NCBI RefSeq assembly: GCF_964340395.1
Contig: NC_135565.1
Coordinates: 15,243,709-15,307,708, forward strand
Reading direction: 5' to 3'
Length of the DNA: 64,000 nucleotides
DNA from: Glandiceps talaboti
Lineage: Eukaryota; Hemichordata; Enteropneusta; Spengelidae
The position numbers and the translations under genes were made by a program. Numbering within the stretch: position 1 is the stretch's first letter; each line of letters begins with the position of its first letter. Of this stretch, positions 12,501 through 24,500 are shown piece by piece. The notes beneath the pieces are model-generated. The model did not search any database and was not told the origin of the DNA. It saw only the letters and a program-made list of their open reading frames with translations.

Positions 12501-15500
12501 TATATATCTTATCATTACCATAATTATCATATATCGTATATCCTTTCATACCATACCATATCATATCATATCTCATCCTTTCATATCATATCATATCATA
12601 TATCATATCATATCATATATCATATCATATATCATATCATACCATATCATATCATATCTTATCCTTTCATATCATATCGTATCGTATTGTACCGTACCGT
12701 ACTGTACCGTACCATATCAATTTCACAGACCAAGGATACATGAGTACTGTGTTCTCAACTGCACTTTCCCTGTCTTGCAGATACACCACTGTACTTTCGT
12801 ATCATTGGTCTGTGAAATTACTATTCATATGTCTACCTTTGTTATTGCTACCTTTGAACCACACCACACACACACACATACTTACCGTAATAGTGGAGCC
12901 TGCCCTGAACTTTGTCCTTGGTGGGAATCGATAAACAGCGACAGGATGACCTCCGACGTTCTGCTGTATCATGTAACCTCCAAACTCTTCATCATGATTG
13001 GCTGATGAGTTAAAAAGACGTACAAAACGACCGTCTCCGTTTACTTCTAATATCTTGATAGGTCCAGTTGAACTGTAGAAAAGCATCATAATAGGAGGTA
13101 TAATGTGAGTTATGATGTTATTGCTACATACAGTAAACCTACATATTTTTGCTACTAGAAAATGTTACATTTTTGCATTCTTTGACTAGTTTTCAAAGAC
13201 CAAAATTTACTAATTAACAGACTGGTATAGCGTTCATGTATAAAGAAGCCATTTTAGTCCCTACTTAATTTTTTGTTTTTCATTTCCAGCGAAATAAGTG
13301 ATAATAGGTTTTTAGCAAAAATTTCCAGTTTACAGAATTATAAAGGGGATGGCATCTAAAGTAATTTTTGTAAACACGAGTTCTGGCGAGTCATTTCATT
13401 GGTCAACATCACATATATGTATATTAGATATATGTGTTTGTAAAGAGAAACTGACAGAGGTAATACTTGTTCCACGTCTATAGTTCTTTGCATGTCTTTC
13501 AGTGGACCCCATTACCTCATGGGAGCCAGCAGACATGAATATGCAAATGTTGAACATAAATATCATGACTCCTAAGTAACAATATAATAGTTACTTTAAA
13601 ATAAATCAATGTCATATGTAAAGTAAATATTCAGACCAATCACAGTATTTGTTTCATATATGTAAACCTCATTGAATATTCATATGGGAATTGTAAGAAC
13701 TTCTATCATTGGCTGTTTTGATTTGAATGGCAAGGCGAGCTATATGACCACTTTGTTGTGTATACCATCATCTATCAGTAGATTAGAATGATTGACAGTG
13801 TCAAATAGAGAGTTGTGATGCCTAATTGCCATTACACATGGGTGATTTGCATGATTGGCAAGGCAAGCAACAAGAACACTTAGTTGTAGACTGTCTGCTA
13901 TTGGTAGATTTGAATGATTGACAACATCAAATAGCAATGTCTATCATCCACAAATAAACACACAAGACACATAAATGTTTTGTTTCTATGTTTGATGTGC
14001 AAAACTAGTCACTTTATTATGGTTCAGATATGTTCATATATACAAAAAGTTACAAAAAACTGTCAAAACACTAGATCCAACTATTTTAAATTAGTAGACA
14101 TGATTATTTCTACAGTTTTAGAATCAAAGTGACAATAGAAAACATATCTGCAAAAATACACACTTTGATGCATTTAGTGTCTTCGTAAGGGTTTGAAACA
14201 GGGTCTCTTCTAAGTCAATTTGAAGCATCACAGATGAGAATTTGACTTCTAAATACCATACTGCAGTTGTTCACAAGAAAACCACACCATGTCATTAATA
14301 TCTATATGTTTAAAACCCATTGGGTGCCACCAATGTAATGGTTTGATCTCTCACCAGTTCTGTGCTTGTTGTTAACACTTATATTGTTGTTGTTGACACA
14401 TAGTAAATATATTGTGTTGATGTTGTTGACACTTTGAAAGTACCTTATTGTTGACACTTTAGTAAATGTTTTGTTGTTGTTGACACATAGTAAATATAAT
14501 GTGTTGTTGTTGTTGACACTTTGAAAGTACCTTATTGTTGACACTTTAGTAAATGTTTTGTTGTTGTTGGCACAGTAAATATATTGTGTTGTTGTTGACA
14601 CTTTGTAAGTACCTTATTGTTGACACTTTAGTAAATATATTTCGTTGACATTTTGTAAGTACTGTATGTGTTGTTGACACTTTAGTAAACATATTTTGTT
14701 GTTGTTGACACTTTGTAAGTACCTTATTGTTGACACTTTAGTAAACACGTTTTGTTATTGTTGACACATTGTAAGTATGTCTTATTGTTCTTTACACTTG
14801 ACGTGTTGACAATAGTTGTGAAAGAAACCAAGGAAATTATGATATCACTTATTATGAACTGTAATCAGGTATAAAATAAAATGATTTTTTTAACTCAATG
14901 ATATCACTGAAGGATATTTTCTTGTTAAATCAAATTTTACTTTGATGTATCCGAAATAAATCAAAATCATACACACGTGATTTCAAACAATATTTGCTCT
15001 GTAAATCAGTTAAAGCTATGGTTGAAACGTAACTAAAAGTACTCATTTGTGAGAAAAAAAATTGGACAAATTGAGAGCAAATTATTCGCTAGTGTGGATT
15101 TTTAGTACTCTATGGAAAGGAATTTGATATGTGTAAATATCCGTAAATGACTACAGTACAGTAAGATCACTGGTAAAAATATCTTCTATGAAAGTTGTAG
15201 GAACAACATATCGATTGAGTGGTAACTTATCGTCTACTGTCTGTCTTTATGCTACAATACTTCTGACCCTCACTTCCTGGCTGCCACCAAACAGCTTGTG
15301 AACAGCACCCCTAGTGGCCAATCTGATTAAAATCTGATGTAGATGTCAGCTAATCGTTCATTGCTATTTTACCTTTGTTATTTTGCCTGAATTGACCTTC
15401 TTGGTACATGTTTACATTTTTTAGCCTGTAGAGGAGGCGATCAGGCTAAAAATTGTAAACATGTACCAAGAAGGTCAATTCAGGCAAAATAACGAAGGTA

Positions 15501-18500
15501 AAATAGCAATGAACGATTAGCCGACATCTACATCGGATTTTAATCAGATTGCCCTAGTGGCCAAACCATGAAATCTTTTGTCTTTCCTTTAACTAGAGTA
15601 CTTGTTTACACAAGAAACCAAGTGAAATGTTACAGTCATAAAATATCAATACAAAAATATAAAATACATAAAAAAGACTATGAATGTGCTTTGTGCTGAA
15701 AAAATAAAATAAATTCTTAAATACTGTACAAATAAAATAAAAAAAGTACTAAAACTTTTAAATACAAATATATTTACCATGTACTATCACACAGTATATA
15801 CATACAGGTGCTTGAAAATACACAAAAGTGGTACAAATATAGTATAAAATTGATTAAGTTGATTTTGATTCTTTAAAAATTAATTTGACAAAGTACTATT
15901 ATTTTTCAATTTTTGATTATATTTTAGTAAATGTCCTCATATGAAAGTATGCAAAATTGTACACAGCAGTACTGTGGGTTAAAGCTAAGCGACACTAGCT
16001 GCAATAGTCCTTTCCAAAATTTGCCATGATGGCGCTCTACTTCCTGTCTGTGTGTACCTTGGGGGTATACATGGTATAGGTTACTCGTATATCATACAGA
16101 ACTGCAACTGCTTCCTCAATGTCTGAACAATATGAAAAAACCTTCCTGATGTACGCTTCTACAGAATACCAAGGGACAAACGGTACTATGATGTACTATG
16201 ATACCCCCAATCTGAGTGAGGGCGCTCTATTCTCAATTTCCTGTTTGCAGTCTGGAATGTCCTATTGGAATGTGTTTTGAAACTGTTTTATTAGATGTAA
16301 TAATTTACTTATAATATTGTACACTACCATCAACAAAATTGTGGGTAAATGTATCCCATCAAATTGATTTTTGGGTCCGCACCCAAAAATAAGCGCCGCC
16401 TATTCTATCTCAATTTCAAACTTTTGCTGTACTACTTATGGATACCATCAACCCATAAGTAACATGTAAAATGTCTAATTATTGGCGTTTTAACCATTTT
16501 CAGTGAAAATATCGTTGCCCAAAAAATGAAACCCAGTTACAGCTAGTGTAGTTTTAAATGTAACAGTAATTTCCCTTTTTATTGAAATAGTTGTTGGGTG
16601 TCAAACATGACCCAAATTTTGCAACTTTTTTCTTGAAACATGTTTGTCTTTTTTAATTAATTTACTGTCAAAAACAACATATGTTAATCTCAGTTGGTTG
16701 AATGAGGACTGTCAAAAGTTTTTAAGAAATAATTTTCTCTGGAAAGGTGTGGACATGTTAATTGTTTTTACTCTTAAACTAAAAAATGTAGCTGGGTTAT
16801 GATAATTGTGTTTATAGACTCAATTATAGATTTTTCCCAGGATATTGATGAGTAAATAAAGTGAAAACAAGTAAATGTTATATGCAAATCAAGGTCAAAG
16901 GTGAACATTGGAATCTGATGTAAAATAGGTAGTTTCATTAGTTTCATTTTTATAACAGTAATAAAGTTACAAATCACTGCTCAGTACTACTTTTGAACAA
17001 TGTACGTATACATTTCCGACATTAAGTTTATATTTCATATGTTGTACTTCAAATTTACAAGATCAGCGTAGTTTTACAAGTCATGGTCGATTACATGCAT
17101 GCGCTGTACGAGTGTGTTACATGTACTTAGAACATAACAAGTTTTCGGGCAGGTAGAACACGGAGATGTCCACTTCTGGGTGGGTGAGCCCATTTGGAAA
17201 CAAGGGAGGACCTAGAGAAGGGAGGAGCAAAGGTGTCACATAATTAATCAGTGGTTCAGGGTGGTAATTTCCATATATGGTAAAGAGTTAGGCCAAAGGT
17301 GAGTCCAGATTTCTATATATGGTAAAACTCAGGAGGATTAGGTCAAAGGTGAGATCAATTGCCATATATGGCAGTATTATGAAAATTATAGCCAGAACAA
17401 TTACCATATATGGATAAACATGCAAATTAGGGTCGTAAGTCATGTTGGCTGATTAAAAAGAAACTTTTTTGGAATATTTTTAGACGTGCTTTATCAAAAT
17501 ATAGCAAATAGGAGCATTAATATGTAAAGGCAAACTATTTCATAATCAAGGCATTAGCTTACAGAAAAGGAATTTGTAAGATTTGATAATTGTATCAAAG
17601 AATTACTTTCAAATTCATTATAATTTAAGCTACAAGTCTATCAATCCACTCAAGAAAGGTAAGAAAATGTTGATAGTATAGTAAGTTACATTTTTGTGAG
17701 GAAAAAATAATACAAAACAGAGTGTGAAAATAATAAATATCAAGCTAATGCAGGCAATTTGTAAATTTTGTAGTTAGTATTTAGAGAAATTAGTAATTAC
17801 TTTAATTTTTGGTATTAGGAGGAGAGTGGCCATATTAGGTTATTTTTGTAGGAAAGATTTTGAACCACTGAAAAATGACATGTGAATCCTTGACATCCTC
17901 TGAAAATGTACTGCGGAAGATGGAGGAGGGGGGGGGGATAAAATACAGACAGGTGGCTTTGTCACTGAAATACAGTTTCATTTTGATGATACGGAGGTAT
18001 CATCATGGAGACAAGCCTATCATGTTACTGATTTTTAAGTAACGAGTAATCTGTGTAAGGTAAGTCATGGATGCAATCAACCAATTATATAACCATTGTT
18101 GTCATGTCATGTCTTGTCTGGGGTGGGGTGGGCTGGGGTATAGGTGGAGGGTACAAATCAGACATGATTTTTAACAGGCAAAGAAAGTCGAACATCAACT
18201 TAAAGGATCGAGATATAGGAATTGTTGCATTTTTTTAAGTTACTCAATAAAATATGGCAATATTGGTAATAATTTTGGATCTTTATACTATATCATTCTG
18301 TGTGTCAAGTAACAAAGGTTTTCATAATCTTTTTGATTGACTTTTTCTCAAAATAAACTACAGTTCTAATTCACAACAAAAATGGCATGTTGTTTTGTTC
18401 AACACAACAAACACAAAACACATAAATGCAGTGTGTTGGTATTAGTATGAGGGAATGGTACTAACATCTAGGTAGATGATGTGCTGAAAGAAATCTGGCA

Positions 18501-21500
18501 GTAGTTGAGGATAGATAGAATGTGATTGAAATGAGAGATGTCAGATAACGAAATGACTTCAGTCTGAGATAGTAATAATCAATCAATCAATCAACCAACC
18601 AATTAATTTGTCAATCAATTGATAAATCAACCATTCAAGTGATCATTCAATTAATATGTATTCAATGTTGTTCCATTCTAAGTCCAAATGGCTCCAAGGA
18701 AAGACATTTACTGACAAATTAACTTTCACATTTGAATACAAGTGCTCATAAAAATCATCAACATTTTGGCTAAACTGTCATTTGCATTTTTGTGCCTTTT
18801 TTTAACCTTTTGAATGTTTCTGTCAAACAGCTTAAAGTCAAAGGTTAAGTTGAAGAGATGGAGTGGACAGGTAAGACTTGTATTTGAGTTAAAATACAAA
18901 ATATTAACTAAAGTTTGTTCAATCTTGAATTACAAAGCTTAATGGCAAAATATATGAAATGCAAAGATTATGCAAATTATAAGTGCAGTATCCATAATAA
19001 TTATAAGCAGGCAGTGTGTGTTTTTAAAAAGAATGGTTTCATATAATCATTAACAGGAACAAAAATATATCAGGATGATTTGAATTATGTAAATTTCATG
19101 CAAATTAAGAGGTGACAGACAATATATATAATGAATAAACAGACAAAATAATATAAATCAAATTTGTGAAAAGACAAAAAAAAAATACATGACAGACATA
19201 AACATAAAGAAAACAAAAAAGCAACAAGTATACAGACAAAATCATAAAAATAAACAAATGACAGAAAATAGAACTTATAAGTGTAGGTCACAGACAGTGG
19301 GCCAAGATCATGAAGATCGTACTGAACTGAATCGTACGGGTGACTTGTATGAATCAAAAGCTGTCACATGGACTTTGTTTTTGCACAGAAAAAAATCCTT
19401 TCTATTCTCATAATTGATGTTGTATGGCAAATACTTCAATGAGTGTGTAGCGTTGGGCAATGTCATACAAATAATGAATGAAGAGAAGGAAATAATGTCG
19501 CTGTTCGGTGGAGTTGTATATTGCTCTGTTATAAGGTGTGTGTAGAGTTGGAATAGTGACTATAGTGTTCACGCTTGACAAAATCAAAATAAACAAAAAC
19601 AACAAAAATAAAGAATTCAAAATGATAATATTGAGACAATCTATTAAAGTTGATTCCTGTATGTAAGAATGAACCACAAAGTATAACGACTCCCACCATC
19701 TTTATCCACATTTTCTGCAAAATTTATATCGTTTACATAATTTTGAACTTTGGTCTGTATGCTCATGTATTCAATACATCAAACATTAGTAAAAGTTACC
19801 CCCTCCCCCACCCCGAAAAGATTCCATTTTATTGTGATTTATAAAAACATGACTTATTTATGATTTCTTTTACCTAAATATTCAATAAAATATGTCAATA
19901 TTAACTAAGATATGATTAAACAGACTCTGACATTTAAATATTCTGAGAATTAGAAGTTTGTAAAGATAAAACTACCTTTGTTTTCAGCCATACATACAAG
20001 CATAAGAAATTTAGTGTGCTTACCTTGCTGTGGCTGTTGTGTAATCATGGGTTGTAGCTGCAAACTTAGGGGGGCTTGATTTGGGGTGTAACTTTGGGTA
20101 ATACAAAGTTTCCTTCTTTAGGTCACTGAACATGGAGTCAAAGTAATCCTTTCCCTGACCCATCGTTGAGGGCGCTGGAACGGAGGCTGGTCGAACTGGA
20201 GCTACAGAGAAAGGAAATAGTCATTGCCACCTTCATTGAGTATAGACAGTTATTAAGATGTTTGCAGGTACCAGGGACTCATGGGTGAAACTTGAAGAGA
20301 GTCGACTCCCAATGAAATGTATTGCGTCCCGGACACGGAATAACGCATTAACGTGAGTCCTGAGTCCACAGTAGCATGTAAGCCTATAAAATTTATGGAA
20401 TCAATTTGTATAATATTATGAAAATTATAATCTAATCTAATCTAATATGATCTAAAGCATTCAAACATAATCTAATCTAAGCTAATCTGATGTATCCTAC
20501 CCAAATTTAATCTACTGGAATCTAACCTATTCTAATCTAATCTAATCTAACCTACTGTAATCTAACCTAATCCAATCTAATCTAACCCAGAGTAATCTAA
20601 CCTAGTTGAATTGAATCTAATTAAATCTAATCTAATCTAATCTAACCCAGAGTAATCTAACCTAGTTGAATTGAATCTAATTAAATCTAATCTAATCTAA
20701 CCCAGAGTAATCTAACCTAGTTGAATTGAATCTAATTAAATCTAATCTAATCTAATCTAACCCAGAGTAATCTAACCTAGTTGAATTGAATCTAATTAAA
20801 TCTAATCTAATCTAACCAAGTGTGTTATAATCAAATCTACATAATGTACCTTTGGCTGTTAAACTGGTGCTAAACCCAGTGGTATTGGTGAACTTTCCAG
20901 TCGGCACTGCCATGGTTACACGACTACTAGAGTAACTCATTGGTTGTGCTCTTGGCTGGGTAGTCAAGGAGGTAGTGAACCCGGTAGTGTTGATTGGCGG
21001 AACAGAGACAAGATTACTTCCACGGGAAACATTACGTAACCTGTAAGAAAATAAAATAAATGTATCCTGTCAGAAGTGTGACACCCATTACTGTGGTTGC
21101 AGCAAGATGCTGCAAACCTAGAAGTGACTAAAATGCCTTCTTGTCCTTCAACGCAATGCAATATACCACTCTGGTAATTGGGGAAAAAATTGTCTATGAA
21201 AACTAGCTGAAGATTATAAAATTGCAAAATTTTCATGGAGTGAAAATATCTAGGTTTACAATATAGAAATGATGTTCATAACCAGATCACATCAACCACA
21301 AAATTTTACTTTACAACCTACCACATGAGGGCACTATTCGTTGTAAAGTTATTGACAAGCATTGACCAAGAATAATATGATCATGCAGTTAAGGTCTATT
21401 ATGTTTACATTTTGTTTGCGTCTTCAACACTAGAGGGCTATGCTTTGTAAAAGGTCTATATGAATACTTGTTTTCTTCACCCTCTATGAGTATTTTCAAA

Positions 21501-24500
21501 GATTCTATTTCAGCTCTGATTGGTTGGGCTTTGCCACTAGGGGCTCTGTTCTGTGAAAAGGTCTATATGAATACTCACTTGTTTTCTTCACCCTATATGA
21601 GTACCTTCAAAGATTCTATTTCGTCTCATTAGTTATTTGCCGCCAGGGGCTCTGTTCTGTGAAAAGATCTATATTAATACTTACTTGTTTTCTTCATCTT
21701 CTACGAGTACTTTCAAAGATTCTATCTCAGCTCTGATTGGTGGTTCTTTGCCACTACCAAGTTCTTGGAGTTTGTAGATCAAGGTGTCTTGTAACTCCTT
21801 CAACTTCTCCTCCAAAGCACGAATATGTACAGATGATTTCTGACGTTCTTGATTGAGATTTTCAATCAAGTCAGCGTTGTTGTGTTCTAGCGTTCGGACC
21901 TACAAAGAAACATACATGGTGATAATAAATATATGTCTATGAACACAAAATGGCTATGCGACTCGTGGAACAAAATTCCTCCATGTAACTCGTGTGAAAA
22001 TAAGGTGTCAATATTCACAGATTTGTGTATGTTCTTATAAATTAAAGAAACTCAAAGACACGTACCCTCACTGTGCATGCGATATCATTTTTGATCAAAT
22101 CAAGTCTTTCAGCCATGGAATAGTTTGTCAGCTGACAATGTAGTTTATGGTACCATCATCAACTCTTTCAAGTCAAGGCTAGACACTGGATTGCAATGCC
22201 ATTTCTCTATGATCTCCAGACCAGGCCAAGCCCAGACCTATAGACCAGACAAGGCCAAGACCCGGACGAGGCCCAAGCTCAGGACTAGGCCATGACTAGA
22301 CTAGACCAGACCAGACAAGGCCCAGGTCTACGTCCAGACCCAGATCACACCAGACAAGGCCCAGGTCTATGTCCAGAGCCAGACGCAGATCAGACACAGC
22401 CCAGGCTAAGACCCAGATCAAACCATACCAGACCATGACAAAAATAGCCCAGACCCAGACCAGCCCAGGACCAGACCAGACCAGTCCTCTATCCTACCAG
22501 GTCCTAAATTATACAGCTGAGTTGATCCAGGGACACAATGATTCATATCTTGCTCAAGCACTTACTAGCTAACCAATCAGAAACAAATGCCAGTGGCATC
22601 GGGCTCGATCCAGCAAAGTGTAGAATAGATGAGAGCTAGCCCACTCCATGACCTTCTCAACTCCACATAAAAACACACAATACATCCATACAAAAAACTA
22701 ATACAACTACATGTATAGATCACTGAATAACAAATATACAGACTGAATATCTTAAACTGGATTTTAAATCATAAATGTCATAAATTGAAGTTATACATCG
22801 AAAACCTCACCTTGCTCTGAAATGAATTCATTTCTCTGTTGTAGTCATCGATTTCACCACAAAGTCTCTTATTCTCATCAGACAGTCTAGCAATGTTAGC
22901 TGCATCTTGGTCCATCTGAACACGCAGTTCATGTAACTATAGTAACAACAAAATGAAAAGTTTTTATCATGACATGCATACAACTCCTACATTAAAGCTA
23001 GTCAACAATGAAATGCATGTAAAATAACAAGAAATCTCACATGAACTATAGCTTTGGATATTTTGAGGTTGTATCAAATTTCTTCAAGTTGCATTGTCTG
23101 TAACAGAGTCACAGTTGTCATGTAGACTTATGTACAAACTGTATGGCAATTAAAGTTTCAACTCATTGATTTGTGGCAATTGAGCACAATGTAATCACGA
23201 AATATAATCTCCAGAATGCAAAGTTCAGAAAACAACCCTTTTTACACATTTATCAATCTTTGGCAATGTATTGAGATACAAACACGGACTTGGTATATGT
23301 TGTTTAACATTAATTTTTCAAGTAGGAAACCATGATAAAATTGTTTTATAAATCCAAAATCCAAAATAAATATCCAATCCTCATCCATATGGCCACTTTA
23401 AATGGTGGCATTGACTATAGTATACTTACATTCTTGGCATACTGTGCTTCAGACTCATCCTTGTATTTTTGTAGTTCAGCACTTGCTGCATCACGTACCC
23501 TTGCTAACAATTCATGTAGGGTGTTGTCACTCTTAGCCAATTCACGAACTCTACCTTCCAATTGTAAAATCTGTGTATCTTTGTCATTCAAGCGACTCTT
23601 CAACTCAGCAACTTCCTAATATGGAAATAGTTAGGGGTGTCATTTGCATATGTTGCTTGATTTATTTTATTTTTAAGAGTTCCTAAATCCCTGAAGTAGT
23701 TGGATATCAATGCCTACTTTACATTCACTTATTACATAATATGTCATCAAATGACTGCTGTATATAAAACAAGAGGCATACATATGCATGCCAATGACTG
23801 CCTTACAAGGAATAGGAATCATATATATTTGCAGAGCAAATCACTTCCTTATATGGAATAAGAGGCATACATTTTCCTTATATGGAATAAGAGGCATACA
23901 TATTTGCATATCACATAATTTCCTTATATGGAATAAGAGGCATACATATTTGCGTATCCAATGACTTCTTTTCTTCCATACTATAGCAATATACTTAGTT
24001 CAGCTGTACTAAAAATGATCCAATCGGGATAGAAAGAAAGTCTGTGTTTCCCGTTTGGGATAAAAGGGATATGCCTGACTGAAGAAGTAAGATTTTAATA
24101 GTTGGATAATGTACCTGTAAGGTTTGCTTATGAATCTACAAAACAACAACGTGATAAACATTACCTCAGCATTGACTTGATTACTGAAAGCAAACTGCTT
24201 CTGTAAATTTGCCAACATATCCTGAGCTTCTGCCCTTGCTAATTGTTCCTTCTCGTATTTCCGACTAACATCTTCGTAATCACGCAACAGACCATCGTAT
24301 TCTCTTGTTAAACTGGTTAACTTCTGGGCTAAATTTTCATTTTCTGCTCTAAGCTGGTTAATTTCTGCATCTTTTCTTGCCACAATTTGTTGTAGGTTAG
24401 CTAACTCGTCTGCCAAACCTCGACTTCTTCCCATCTCAACTGTCAGCCTACAAAAGACAGATCATGAAAATTTATGAGTTTTTTGTCTCTATGGTGTTGT

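Noticed and set aside
12340-13005. Open frame of 221 codons on the plus strand
   Set aside because: It runs through the CATAT satellite (repeated ISYH) and then over the antisense of lamin-like exon 9; the frame is a by-product of the repeat.
20425-20820. Interstitial telomere repeats
   Set aside because: The unit is TCTAA/TTAGA with a higher-order period, not TTAGGG or another known telomere motif.
22590-22620. tRNA gene suggested by a box-B-like GGGCTCGATCC
   Set aside because: No box A at the right distance and no cloverleaf; it is the end of a dispersed repeat.
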